From 67-14 sp035502775 (GTDB taxonomy: Bacteria; Actinomycetota; Thermoleophilia; Solirubrobacterales; 70-9), in contig DATJUB010000049.1 of NCBI GenBank assembly GCA_035502775.1, positions 1 through 64,000 on the forward strand: a stretch of DNA of 64,000 bases, given 5' to 3'. Below are positions 1 to 9,353 of the stretch, in pieces. A program made the position numbers and the translations under genes. Numbering within the stretch: the first letter of the stretch is position 1; the number at the start of each line of letters is the position of its first letter. The notes under the pieces were generated by a model that saw only the letters and a program-made list of their open reading frames with translations, did not search any database and was not told the DNA's origin.

Positions 1-16
1 CCAAAAGCGCCCCCAG

Positions 17-775
17 TTAGACGTCGTTCCAGAAATCTAGGCCGAGGTCGGTCATCCAGTTCTGGATCTCTATGTTCAGGCGGAAGAACTCTCCGGTCCA
101 GATCAGGATTCCCATTGCGATCAGGATGATTCCTCCGACCGCGATGATCACGTTGTAATGCCTCTTGACGACCGCGAAAGCGGTGGTCATCCGGTTGAAG
201 GCGACCGCGGTCACCAGGAACGGGATCGCGAGGCCGGCTGAATAGACCGCGAGCAGGAAGGCTCCCCTCGCGGCCGAGTCGGACAGGGACGCGGCGGACA
301 GGATCGCCCCGAGAGTCGGGCCGATGCAGGGCGTCCAGGCGATCGCGAAAGCAGCCCCGGCGACGATCGGGCCGCCCTTGCCCGCCTTCGCCATGAGAGC
401 GTCGAAATGCCACTCGCGATTGAGCCGGAGCACGAAGAAGGAGGCGATGAAGAGAACCCCCATCAGGATGATCAGCGCACCCGAGATCTTCTCCAGCAGA
501 TCCCGGTGATCGTTGAGGATCGAACCGAGCTTGGTCGCGCTCAGGCCCATCAGGATGAAGATCGCCGAGAAGCTGGCGCAGAAGATCAGGCTCGGCACCA
601 GGACCTTCCGCCAGCCGTTCTCGTCGAGCTCGTCGACCGAGACTCCGGACACGGCCGAGAGGTAGCCCGGCACGAGGGGCAGCACACAAGGCGAGAGGAA
701 CGAGACCATGCCGGCCAGAAGGGCGGCGAAAAGTCCGACTCCGGAAGAGGGGTCTGTCACGGCGAGAACGTCCAA
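17..775 (-). CDS. ccdA: CcdA/DsbD-family thiol-disulfide transmembrane transporter
   Basis: A 252-residue membrane protein with about six hydrophobic segments. It carries the two CcdA signatures: FLSPCVLPLVPGYL near residues 27-40 and AWTPCIGPTLGAIL near residues 145-158. The cysteine in each is the pair that relays electrons across the membrane in this family. The role is to move reducing power from cytoplasmic thioredoxin to extracytoplasmic thiol proteins, for example in cytochrome c maturation. No ResA/ResB partner lies on the sequenced side, and the other side is cut by the window edge. The ATG at 775 is divergent from the short-chain dehydrogenase that follows. Family confidence is high; the exact electron acceptor is unknown. 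Confidence 0.9.
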   Translation of the reverse strand: MDVLAVTDPSSGVGLFAALLAGMVSFLSPCVLPLVPGYLSAVSGVSVDELDENGWRKVLVPSLIFCASFSAIFILMGLSATKLGSILNDHRDLLEKISGALIILMGVLFIASFFVLRLNREWHFDALMAKAGKGGPIVAGAAFAIAWTPCIGPTLGAILSAASLSDSAARGAFLLAVYSAGLAIPFLVTAVAFNRMTTAFAVVKRHYNVIIAVGGIILIAMGILIWTGEFFRLNIEIQNWMTDLGLDFWNDV

Positions 776-859
776 GGACCACAGAGCGTAGTCGGGCGGG
801 CCCGCGGGGCGCGGTCATATGATCAACGCAGGTGAGATCGACCGACCGAAGGAGTGACC

Positions 860-1699
860 GTGACTGAGCAGACGCATCGGCTGGACGGACAGGTGGTGGC
901 GATCACCGGCGGTGCCGGCGGGATCGGCCTCGCGACGGCGAAGGCATTGGTCTCCGCAGGGGCGAAGGTCTCGCTCGGAGACCTCGATGAGGCCGCGGCC
1001 GAACAGGCGGCGGACCAGCTGGGACACGGCAACATCGGCGGACACCTCGACGTCACCGACATGGCCTCGTTCGAAGCGTTCGCCGAACGCACAGAGGCCG
1101 AGGTCGGGCTGCTCGACGTGCTCATCAACAACGCCGGCGTGATGATCCTCGGCCCGTTGGAGGACGAACCCGAGGCGATCACCGCGGTCTCGGTCGGGGT
1201 GAACCTGACCGGAGTGATCAACGGCACCAAGATCGCGATGAAACGGATGAAGCCCCGCGCCCGCGGCCGGATCATCAACGTCGCCTCACAGGCCGGCAAG
1301 GTCGGCTTCCCCGGCGGCGCGACCTACTGCGCCACCAAGTTCGCCGTGGTCGGCCTCTGCGAAGCCGTCCGGAACGAGCTGCGGGGGACCGGAGTGGGGG
1401 TGACCTGCGTCATGCCCGGTCCGGTCGACACCGAGCTGGGAGCCGGGATCGGCAATGCGAGAGGCGTGGAGACCCTGCGGCCCGAGGACGTCGCCGGCGC
1501 GATGGTCCGGGCGATAGCCAAGGGCGAATCGGAGGTGTGGCTGCCGCGCAAGACCCGGTTCCTCCAGCCGCCGACCTCACTGCTACCCGCGGGCGGACGC
1601 GACTTCATGCTGCGGGCCTTCAACGCGGACAAGGTTCTGGCCAAGGCGGACACCGCGCGGCGGGCCGAATACGAGCGCAAGGTCTCCGGGGACGGCTGA
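860..1699 (+). CDS. Short-chain dehydrogenase/reductase (SDR)
   Basis: A classical SDR of about 279 residues. It has the nucleotide-binding motif TGGAGGIG near the N-terminus, the NNAG motif, a serine in NVASQ and the catalytic YCATK. The start is chosen at GTG 860 because AAGGAG (849-854) lies five bases before it; the in-frame GTG at 854 overlaps that ribosome site and is unlikely. The C-terminal 60 residues resemble those of the SDR at 16243, so the two are probably paralogues. The NAD(P)-linked substrate cannot be told from the sequence. It stands alone between divergent ccdA and the gltBD operon. Confidence 0.85.
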   Translation: MTEQTHRLDGQVVAITGGAGGIGLATAKALVSAGAKVSLGDLDEAAAEQAADQLGHGNIGGHLDVTDMASFEAFAERTEAEVGLLDVLINNAGVMILGPLEDEPEAITAVSVGVNLTGVINGTKIAMKRMKPRARGRIINVASQAGKVGFPGGATYCATKFAVVGLCEAVRNELRGTGVGVTCVMPGPVDTELGAGIGNARGVETLRPEDVAGAMVRAIAKGESEVWLPRKTRFLQPPTSLLPAGGRDFMLRAFNADKVLAKADTARRAEYERKVSGDG

Positions 1700-1885
1700 C
1701 ACCGAAGCCGGATTTCCCTGCCACAAGCCTTCCGGTGGCGATTTGGCCAGCGGGATAGGTGGGAGACGGTTACCTTCGATATCCTGTCTCGGTGGACTGG
1801 CTCCGGCCGGGGGCGGTTCCGACCGCCAAGACCACCGCATCCCGACCACCAAATAGCCCGCGCCGGCACTGAAAGCGCGTAAACA

Positions 1886-4800
1886 ATGACTGAATTCGCC
1901 ACGTCGTCCCGGTCCTCAGACGGACTGTACGACTCCAGATTTGAACATGATGCTTGCGGAGTTGCCATGGTTGCGCGGCTCGACAACGATCCGCGCCACG
2001 AAGTGGTGTCGCAGGGCCTGCTCGCACTCGAGAACCTCGAACACCGCGGCGCCGCCGGCGCGGACGCCAGCACCGGAGACGGTGCGGGCATCCTGCTCCA
2101 GCTCCCCGACCTCTTCTTCCAGGAGGCCACCGACTTCGACCTGCCGCCCGCCGGCCGGTACGGCGTCGCGATGTGCTTCCTGCCGCAGGACGAAACCAAG
2201 CGGACCGAGCTCAAGCGGCTGATCGCCGAAACCGCCGAAGGCGAGGGCCAGAAGGTCCTCGGCTGGCGGGACGTTCCGGTCGACACCGGGCACGTCGGCG
2301 ATACCGCCAACCTCAGCCGCCCGCATGTGGCCCAGCTGTTCGTGGCCGCCGCCGACGAACTCGCCTCCGATCAGGACGCCTTCGAACGCAAGCTGTACGT
2401 GATCCGCCGTGTCTGTGAGATCGCGGCCGGCGACCAGCTCTACATCGCCTCGTTCTCGTCCCGGACCATCGTCTACAAGGGCATGCTCACCTCGTACCAG
2501 GTGCCCGGCTTCTATCCCGAACTGCGGGACGAACGGGTCCGCTCGGCGCTGGCCCTGGTCCATTCCCGCTTCTCGACCAACACCTTCCCGAGCTGGGATC
2601 TGGCCCATCCGTTCCGCCTGATCGCCCACAACGGCGAGATCAACACGCTGCGCGGCAACATCAACTGGATGCGGGCCCGTGAATCGCAGCTCGCCTCCGA
2701 ACTGTTCGGCGAGGACCTGCACAAGGTGACCCCGGTCGTCCGTCCCGACGGCTCCGACTCGGCCACCTTCGACAACGTGCTCGAGCTGCTGATGCTCGCC
2801 GGCCGTTCGCTGCCGCACGCGGCGATGATGATGATCCCGGAGGCTTACCGCAACCGCGAAGACCTCTCCGAGGAGCTGAAGAGCTTCTACGCCTACCACG
2901 CCTGCCTCATGGAGCCGTGGGACGGCCCCGCCGCCGTCTGCTTCACCGACGGCCGCGTGATCGGCGCGACCCTGGACCGCAACGGCCTCCGTCCCGGACG
3001 CTGGGTCGAGACCAAGGACGGCATGGTCGTGCTCGGATCCGAGATCGGCCTGCTCGACATCAAGCCGGAGGACATCAAGCGCCTCGGGCGCCTGCAGCCC
3101 GGCAAGCTCTTCCTGGTCGACCTGGAGAAGCACCGGATCATCGAGGACGAAGAGGTCAAGCGCGAGATCGCGACCCAGCAGCCGTACGGCGAATGGTTCG
3201 ACCGCGCCTCGGTCCACTTCGACGACCTGCCGACCGCGTACGTGACCATGACCGGCGTCCAGCCGACGCCGAGGCGCCAGCTGGCCTTCGGCTACACGCA
3301 GGAGGATCTGCGGGTGCTGATCGCGCCGATGGCCGCCACCGGGGCCGAGCCGATCGGTTCGATGGGCAACGACACCGCCCTGCCGGTGCTGTCCGACAAC
3401 CGTCCGCCGCTCTACAGCTACTTCAAGCAGCTGTTCGCGCAGGTCACGAACCCGCCGGTCGACCCGATCCGCGAAGAGGTCGTGATGAGTCTCGCCGTCG
3501 GTGTCGGCAGCGAGCTCAACCTGCTCACCGAATCCGAGAAACACGCCCACCAGCTCTGCCTCGACCAGCCGATCCTGATGAATCAGGAGCTCGAGACGAT
3601 CCGCCACGTCAACCATGACATCTTCAAGGCGGACACGATCGACATCACCTGGGACGTCGCCGACGGCCCGGAAGGTCTCGCGACCCGTATGCAGGCCGTC
3701 TGCGAAGAGGCCGAAGAGGCGATCGAGAGCGGCTTCAACATCATCATCCTGTCCGACCGGCGCTCCGGTCCGCGGCGGGTGCCGATCCCGGCCCTGCTGG
3801 CGGTCGCCGGCGTCCATCACCATCTGGTCAAGGCCGGAACCCGCCTGCGGGCCGGTCTGGTCCTGGAATCGGGCGAGCCGCGCGAGGTTCACCACATGGC
3901 GACCCTGATCGGCTACGGCTGCAGCGCGATCAACCCGTACCTGATGCTGGACACGGTCGACGATCTGGTCGTCCAGGGCCTCGTGCCCGACATGGACTCA
4001 CCGGAACGCGGCCAGCGGAACGTCGTCAAGGCGATCGGCAAGGGCCTGCTGAAGACCATCTCGAAGATGGGCATCTCGACGATCCAGTCCTATTGCGGCG
4101 CCCAGATATTCGAGGCCGTCGGTCTCGACAAGGACCTGGTCGACAAGTACTTCACCGGCACGTCCTCACGCATCGGGGGCATCGGCCTCGACGTGATCGC
4201 CAAGGAGACCCTCGACCGTCATGCCTCGGCCTTCCCCGGAAGCCACGAGGACCTGCTGCCGGTCGGCGGCGTGTACGCCTGGCGCCGCGACGGCGAGTTC
4301 CACCAGTGGAACCCCGAGACGATCTCGCTGGTCCAGCACGCGGTGCGCGGCGAGGGCGGCGACGCCCAGGCCAAGTACGACGAGTTCGCCGAACAGGTGA
4401 ACGACACCGCGGTCAAGAAGGCGACCCTGCGTGGGCTCTTCAAGCTGAAGGAATCGGCCAGCCCGATCTCGATCGACGAGGTCGAACCGGCCTCGGAGAT
4501 CGTCAAGCGCTTCGCCACCGGCGCGATGTCGCTCGGCTCGATCTCCCGCGAATCGCACGAGAACCTGGCGATCGCGATGAACCGTCTCGGCGGCAAGTCG
4601 AACACCGGCGAGGGCGGGGAGGACCCGGTCCGCTTCACCCCCGACGAGAACGGCGATTCCCGCCGCTCTTCGATCAAGCAGATCGCCTCCGGCCGCTTCG
4701 GCGTGACCATCCACTACCTGTCGAACGCCGATCAGCTCCAGATCAAGATGGCCCAGGGAGCGAAGCCCGGCGAGGGCGGTCAGCTGCCCGGCCACAAGGT

Positions 4801-6469
4801 CGACAAGTACATCGGTTCGGTCCGTCACACGACCCCCGGCGTCAGTCTGATCTCGCCGCCGCCGCACCACGACATCTACTCGATCGAGGACCTGAAGCAG
4901 CTGATCTACGATCTGCGCTGCGCCAACCCGACCGCGTCGGTCTCGGTCAAGCTGGTCTCCGAGGTCGGAGTCGGCACGGTCGCCGCCGGTGTGGCGAAGG
5001 CCAACGCCGATCACGTGCTGATCGCCGGACATGACGGCGGCACGGGAGCCTCACCGCTCTCGTCGGTCCAGTCGGCCGGCATTCCGTGGGAGATCGGCCT
5101 CGCCGAAACCCAGCAGACCCTGATCAAGAACGACCTGCGTTCACGGATCCGGGTCCAGACCGACGGCCAGCTGAAGACCGGCCGCGACGTCGTGATCGCC
5201 GCGCTTCTCGGAGCCGACGAGTACGGCTTCTCGACCGCGCCGCTGATCGCGTCGGGCTGCATCATGATGCGCGCCTGCCACCTGAACACCTGTCCGGTCG
5301 GCATCGCGACCCAGGATCCGGAGCTGCGCAAGCGCTTCAAGGGTCAGCCGGAGCATGTCGTCAACTACTTCTTCTATGTCGCCGAAGAGGCCCGGAAGAT
5401 CATGGCTTCGCTCGGCGTCAAGTCGATCGACGACCTGATCGGCCGGACCGAGCTGCTCGAAGCCGACGACGCGGTCGAACACTGGAAGGCCCGGGGCATC
5501 GACCTCAGTAGCGTGCTGGCCTTCCCGGAGGGCGTGCCGGCCGACGCGGCCCGTCGCCAGACCGTGGATCAGGAATCGCCGCTCGAGGACAACCTGGACT
5601 GGAAGCTGATCGACAGCGCCCGTGAGGCGATCGACAACGGCACCCCGGTCGAGTTCGACGCCGAGGTCCGCAACGTCGACCGCTGTGTCGGCGGCATCCT
5701 CTCCAACGCGATCGCCACCAAGCACGGTGCGGTCGGACTCGGCGAGGACACGATCAAGATCAACCTGCGCGGGGCCGCCGGACAGTCCTTCGGCGGCTGG
5801 CTGGCTCCGGGAGTCAGCTTCTCGCTGCGCGGCGAGGTCAACGACTACGTCGGCAAGGGACTTTCGGGAGGCACGATCTCGGTCGCTCCGCCGGAGGGCA
5901 TCTCCTACGTGCCGGAAGACAACGTGATCGTCGGCAACACCGCCCTCTACGGGGCGACCCGGGGCCGCGCTTTCTTCCGCGGCATCGGCGGCGAGCGTTT
6001 CGCGGTCCGGAACTCCGGTGCCGTGGCCGTGATCGAAGGTGTGGGTGACCACGGCTGCGAGTACATGACCGGCGGTGAAGTGGTCGTTCTCGGCCCGACC
6101 GGACGCAACTTCGCGGCCGGCATGAGTGGCGGCATCGCCTATGTGCTCGACGAGGACGGCGAGTTCGAGAAGCGGATCAACCCGACCATGACCAACCAGA
6201 TCGAAGAGCTCGACCAGGCGGACCTGCTGGGACTCCGCGACCTGATCACCGAGCATTTCGACCGGACCGGATCGGCGGTCGCCCGCCGGATCCTGGACGA
6301 CTGGGAGGCGAGCTCCTCGAAGTTCGTGAAGGTGTTCCCGGCCGACTACAAGCGTGTCCTGGCCGAACTTGAAAACGAGCCGGCCGCCGGAGAAGGTCCC
6401 GATACCGAGGATGCGGTGGACGTCATCGGCGAACCCGAGCCGATCGCTTCGGCCAAGAAGGAGAACTAG
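1886..6469 (+). CDS. gltB: Glutamate synthase (NADPH) large subunit
   Basis: A 1527-residue protein, the usual size for GltB. It makes two glutamates from glutamine and 2-oxoglutarate. Residues 1-23 look like a propeptide ending just before Cys24 (ACGVAM), the N-terminal nucleophile of the class II amidotransferase domain (about 24-430). A central domain (about 480-760), an FMN-binding synthase domain (about 815-1190) and a C-terminal GXGXG beta-helix (about 1270-1450) follow. The 3Fe-4S cysteines are visible in CIMMRACHLNTCPVG near residue 1125. gltD starts three bases after the stop, with a ribosome site inside the gltB end. The 186-base leader (1700-1885) shows no motif I can name, and the ribosome site before ATG 1886 is weak. 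Confidence 0.97.
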   Translation: MTEFATSSRSSDGLYDSRFEHDACGVAMVARLDNDPRHEVVSQGLLALENLEHRGAAGADASTGDGAGILLQLPDLFFQEATDFDLPPAGRYGVAMCFLPQDETKRTELKRLIAETAEGEGQKVLGWRDVPVDTGHVGDTANLSRPHVAQLFVAAADELASDQDAFERKLYVIRRVCEIAAGDQLYIASFSSRTIVYKGMLTSYQVPGFYPELRDERVRSALALVHSRFSTNTFPSWDLAHPFRLIAHNGEINTLRGNINWMRARESQLASELFGEDLHKVTPVVRPDGSDSATFDNVLELLMLAGRSLPHAAMMMIPEAYRNREDLSEELKSFYAYHACLMEPWDGPAAVCFTDGRVIGATLDRNGLRPGRWVETKDGMVVLGSEIGLLDIKPEDIKRLGRLQPGKLFLVDLEKHRIIEDEEVKREIATQQPYGEWFDRASVHFDDLPTAYVTMTGVQPTPRRQLAFGYTQEDLRVLIAPMAATGAEPIGSMGNDTALPVLSDNRPPLYSYFKQLFAQVTNPPVDPIREEVVMSLAVGVGSELNLLTESEKHAHQLCLDQPILMNQELETIRHVNHDIFKADTIDITWDVADGPEGLATRMQAVCEEAEEAIESGFNIIILSDRRSGPRRVPIPALLAVAGVHHHLVKAGTRLRAGLVLESGEPREVHHMATLIGYGCSAINPYLMLDTVDDLVVQGLVPDMDSPERGQRNVVKAIGKGLLKTISKMGISTIQSYCGAQIFEAVGLDKDLVDKYFTGTSSRIGGIGLDVIAKETLDRHASAFPGSHEDLLPVGGVYAWRRDGEFHQWNPETISLVQHAVRGEGGDAQAKYDEFAEQVNDTAVKKATLRGLFKLKESASPISIDEVEPASEIVKRFATGAMSLGSISRESHENLAIAMNRLGGKSNTGEGGEDPVRFTPDENGDSRRSSIKQIASGRFGVTIHYLSNADQLQIKMAQGAKPGEGGQLPGHKVDKYIGSVRHTTPGVSLISPPPHHDIYSIEDLKQLIYDLRCANPTASVSVKLVSEVGVGTVAAGVAKANADHVLIAGHDGGTGASPLSSVQSAGIPWEIGLAETQQTLIKNDLRSRIRVQTDGQLKTGRDVVIAALLGADEYGFSTAPLIASGCIMMRACHLNTCPVGIATQDPELRKRFKGQPEHVVNYFFYVAEEARKIMASLGVKSIDDLIGRTELLEADDAVEHWKARGIDLSSVLAFPEGVPADAARRQTVDQESPLEDNLDWKLIDSAREAIDNGTPVEFDAEVRNVDRCVGGILSNAIATKHGAVGLGEDTIKINLRGAAGQSFGGWLAPGVSFSLRGEVNDYVGKGLSGGTISVAPPEGISYVPEDNVIVGNTALYGATRGRAFFRGIGGERFAVRNSGAVAVIEGVGDHGCEYMTGGEVVVLGPTGRNFAAGMSGGIAYVLDEDGEFEKRINPTMTNQIEELDQADLLGLRDLITEHFDRTGSAVARRILDDWEASSSKFVKVFPADYKRVLAELENEPAAGEGPDTEDAVDVIGEPEPIASAKKEN

Positions 6470-6472
6470 TCA

Positions 6473-8044
6473 ATGGGCAAGCTCGGCGGTTTCCTCGAGA
6501 TCGAACGTGTCGGCATCCCCTACCGGGACGCCAAGGAACGGGTCGGTGACTACAGCGAGTTCGTGGTGCAGCGCAGTGACGAAGAGGTCGCTGAGCAGGG
6601 CGCCCGCTGCATGGAATGCGGCGTGCCGTTCTGTCACAACGGCTGCCCGCTCGGCAACCTGATCCCCGACTGGAACGACCTCGTCTACCACGGCCGCTGG
6701 CAGGACGCGATCCGCCAGCTGCACGCGACCAACAACTTCCCCGAATTCACCGGGAGGCTCTGCCCGGCCCCCTGCGAGGCGTCCTGCGTGCTCGAGATCC
6801 GGGAGAACGAGGCGGTCACGATCAAGCAGATCGAACAGACCATCGTCGATAGGGCCTGGAAGGAAGGCTGGATCCGTCCGCGTCCGCCGAAGCGCGAGAG
6901 CGGCCGGACCGTGGCCGTGGTCGGAGCCGGCCCGGCCGGCATGGCCGCCGCCCAGCAGCTGCGCCGCAGCGGACACAGCGTCACCCTCTTCGAACGCGAC
7001 GAGGCCGCCGGCGGCCTCATCCGTTTCGGCGTTCCCGACTTCAAGATCGAAAAGACCGTGGTCGAGCGCCGCGTCCAGCAGCTGATCCATGAGGGTGTCA
7101 CCGTCAGGTGCGGGGTGGACGTCGGTGTGGATATCACCGTCGATGAGCTGAACGAACAGTTCGACGCGGTCGTCCTTTCGACCGGATCGCGGGTTCCGCG
7201 AGACCTGCCGGTCCCGGGACGCGAGCTCGACGGCGTCCATTTCGCGATGGACTACCTCTACATCCGCAACCGCTGGCTCGCGGCCGAGGAAGGCCCGAAG
7301 CCACTGACCGCGCCGCCGGAGCCGGGCACGATCACCGCCGCCGGCAAGAACGTCGTCGTGATCGGCGGTGGTGACACCGGTGCCGACTGCGTCGGCCACT
7401 CGATCCGTGAGGGCGCCAAGCAGGTAGTCCAGCTGGAACTGCTGCCCGAGCCGCCGGAGAATCGTCCCGACGACCGCACCCCGTGGCCGCTCTGGCCCCA
7501 GAAGTACCGCCTTTCGTACGCGATGGAGGAGGGGCTCGCGGTCGAGAAGAGCGAACAGGACTTCTCGGTGACGACCACTCATCTCACCGGTGAGGACGGC
7601 AAGGTCAAGGTGCTGCACGCCGCAAGGGCCGACGGCGCTCCGCCGTTCGGACCGGTCGACGGCACCGGCTTCGAGATCGAGGCCGACCTGGTGCTGCTGG
7701 CGATGGGTTTCCTCCATCCGGAACAGGAACTGCTCGACAGCCTCGGCTGCGAGAAGGACGGCCGCGGCAACATCAAGGCCGGCACCTACGCGACCTCCGT
7801 ACCGGGTGTTTTCGCCGCCGGTGACGCCCGTCGCGGCCAGTCGCTGATCGTGTGGGCGATCAATGAAGGCCGCCAGTGTGCCCGCATGGTCAACCGCTTC
7901 CTCGATGCCCTGCCGAAGACGCCGGAGGTTCACTCCGGCAACGTCGAGCCCGAGGATCGCGGCCCCGAGGGACCGCCGAATCACGTCTCGCCGGGCATGG
8001 GTCCGGATCCGAGCGTGTCGGCCGGTCGCGCGCAGGAAACCTGA
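6473..8044 (+). CDS. gltD: Glutamate synthase (NADPH) small subunit
   Basis: A 523-residue flavoprotein that passes electrons from NADPH to GltB. The N-terminal iron-sulfur region has Cys46, Cys49, Cys54 and Cys58 (CMECGVPFCHNGC) and a second group at Cys97, Cys101 and Cys105. The FAD motif GAGPAGMAAA lies near residue 150 and the NADPH motif IGGGDTGAD near residue 296. AAGGAG at 6459-6464 is the ribosome site for ATG 6473, so translation is probably coupled to gltB. The last 40 residues or so (EPEDRGPEGPPNHVSPG onward) are a polar tail beyond the usual family end. Confidence 0.96.
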   Translation: MGKLGGFLEIERVGIPYRDAKERVGDYSEFVVQRSDEEVAEQGARCMECGVPFCHNGCPLGNLIPDWNDLVYHGRWQDAIRQLHATNNFPEFTGRLCPAPCEASCVLEIRENEAVTIKQIEQTIVDRAWKEGWIRPRPPKRESGRTVAVVGAGPAGMAAAQQLRRSGHSVTLFERDEAAGGLIRFGVPDFKIEKTVVERRVQQLIHEGVTVRCGVDVGVDITVDELNEQFDAVVLSTGSRVPRDLPVPGRELDGVHFAMDYLYIRNRWLAAEEGPKPLTAPPEPGTITAAGKNVVVIGGGDTGADCVGHSIREGAKQVVQLELLPEPPENRPDDRTPWPLWPQKYRLSYAMEEGLAVEKSEQDFSVTTTHLTGEDGKVKVLHAARADGAPPFGPVDGTGFEIEADLVLLAMGFLHPEQELLDSLGCEKDGRGNIKAGTYATSVPGVFAAGDARRGQSLIVWAINEGRQCARMVNRFLDALPKTPEVHSGNVEPEDRGPEGPPNHVSPGMGPDPSVSAGRAQET

Positions 8045-8050
8045 ACAGGG

Positions 8051-8135
8051 AATCAGGATCGCTTCGCTTCGCTGTGCGATCCTGATTTCGATAGAACAAG
8101 GAACCTGAATCACTTCGCTTCGCTGTGCGATTCAG
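8051..8135. repeat. Two tandem hairpins sharing the same loop sequence
   Basis: Just after gltD two inverted repeats follow each other. The first has a perfect 12-bp stem (8051-8062 with 8076-8087). The second has a 7-bp stem (8105-8111 with 8129-8135) that can extend imperfectly. Both enclose the same segment, TTCGCTTCGCTGTGCGA, while the stem sequences differ. They could act as a terminator or mRNA-stabilising structure for gltBD, or be a REP-like element. Neither has a clear run of T after it. Confidence 0.6.
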
Positions 8136-8163
8136 ATTTCGAAGCCTCGCCAAGCGGTCGAGA

Positions 8164-8190
8164 CTGTTGTTACGTCTTTCGTAACAACAG
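8164..8190 (-). terminator. Hairpin over the nhaA stop codon
   Basis: A perfect 10-bp stem (8164-8173 with 8181-8190) and a seven-base loop. The arms contain the last codons and the stop of nhaA, so the structure forms at the very end of its message. It lies between the converging gltD and nhaA genes and may end or protect the nhaA transcript. There is no T run, so intrinsic termination is only a guess. Confidence 0.45.
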
Positions 8191-9351
8191 GACGGTGCCA
8201 ACCGCTGCGCTGATCAGTGATCCGGCGAAGATCCCGATCTTCGCCACCTCGATCACGTCGGGGTTGCCGTAGGCGAGCTGCGAGATGAAGAGCGACACGG
8301 TGAAGCCGATGCCGCCGAGCGCGGCGATGCCCCAGACGTGGCCCGGCGCGACCCCCTCCGGGGTCTTCGCCCAGCCGAACCGCTCGGCCGCGAAGATCGA
8401 GAGACTGATCCCGAAAGCCTTGCCGAGCACCAGTCCGAGGACGATGCCCCAGAAGAGCGAATTGCCGAGGGCGTCACCCAGGATGGCGCCGCTGAGCGGG
8501 ATTCCGGCGTTGGCGAGAGCGAAGAGCGGCACGATCAGCAGGGCCGAGTACGGATGCAGCGCATGCTCCAGTTCTTCGAGCACATGCCTGCCCTTCAAGG
8601 GCTTGGCCGGGGTGAGCAGGCCGAGCAGGACCCCGGCGATGGTCGCGTGGACTCCTGACTCGAAGAAGCCGAGCCACACGACCGCCCCGATCAGCACGTA
8701 CGGGCCGATCCTGCGGATGCCGAAACGCTGCATCGCCACGACCAGCAGCAGGCCGCCCAGTCCCAGTGCCAGCCAGGCCAGGCTGATGTCCGAGGTGTAG
8801 AACGCCGCGATGACCGTGATCGCGATGATGTCGTCGACGATCGCGATGCTGAGCAGCAGCAGACGCACGCCGGCCGGGATCCGGCTGCCCATGATCGCCA
8901 GGACCGCCACCGCGAAGGCGATGTCGGTCGCCATCGGGATCGCCCAGCCGTCGAGATTGGACGAGCCCAGATTGACCAGCACGAAGATCAGGGCGGGCAG
9001 GATCACACCCCCGAGAGCGGCGATGATCGGCATGGTCGCCTTCGAACGGTCGTTCAGTTCGCCGACGACCAGCTCGCGCTTGATCTCGAGACCCACGACG
9101 AAGAAGAAGATCGCCATCAGGGCGTCGTTCACCCAATGCCGCAGGTCCTCGGAGATGCTGAGATCGCCGATGCCGATCGAGAGGTTCGTGTGCCAGAAGG
9201 ACTCGTAGGTCTCACCGAAGGGCGCGTTCGCCCACGCGATCGCGGCGATCGCGGCCGCGAGCAGCACGATCCCTCCGGAGACCTCGCTGCGGATGAACTG
9301 GGTGCCCGCGTCCCGCCAGCTGGTGTCGGGATCGGTCATCGGGTTGGCCAT
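8170..9351 (-). CDS. nhaA: Na+/H+ antiporter NhaA
   Basis: A 393-residue, roughly 11-12-span transporter that exchanges internal Na+ for external H+. Diagnostic NhaA segments are FFFVVGLEIKRE (about 82-93), ATDIAFAV with Asp143, and SIAIVDDIIAI with the ion-binding pair Asp173-Asp174. The length matches the family. The start codon lies two bases after the stop of the upstream YdcF-like gene, so the two are probably co-transcribed. The stop codon sits in a strong hairpin. Confidence 0.95.
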   Translation of the reverse strand: MANPMTDPDTSWRDAGTQFIRSEVSGGIVLLAAAIAAIAWANAPFGETYESFWHTNLSIGIGDLSISEDLRHWVNDALMAIFFFVVGLEIKRELVVGELNDRSKATMPIIAALGGVILPALIFVLVNLGSSNLDGWAIPMATDIAFAVAVLAIMGSRIPAGVRLLLLSIAIVDDIIAITVIAAFYTSDISLAWLALGLGGLLLVVAMQRFGIRRIGPYVLIGAVVWLGFFESGVHATIAGVLLGLLTPAKPLKGRHVLEELEHALHPYSALLIVPLFALANAGIPLSGAILGDALGNSLFWGIVLGLVLGKAFGISLSIFAAERFGWAKTPEGVAPGHVWGIAALGGIGFTVSLFISQLAYGNPDVIEVAKIGIFAGSLISAAVGTVLLLRKT

Positions 9352-9353
9352 GA

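Noticed and set aside
1700..1885. Possible riboswitch or attenuator ahead of gltB
   Set aside because: No conserved riboswitch pattern, leader peptide or terminator hairpin could be made out.
1916..3895. A 659-codon open frame antisense to gltB
   Set aside because: Its product is a low-complexity Arg/Asp/Gly/Val string with no motif, as GC-rich codons produce on the opposite strand; gltB is certain.
6470..8113. A 547-codon open frame antisense to gltD
   Set aside because: No motif, fully explained as a shadow of gltD.
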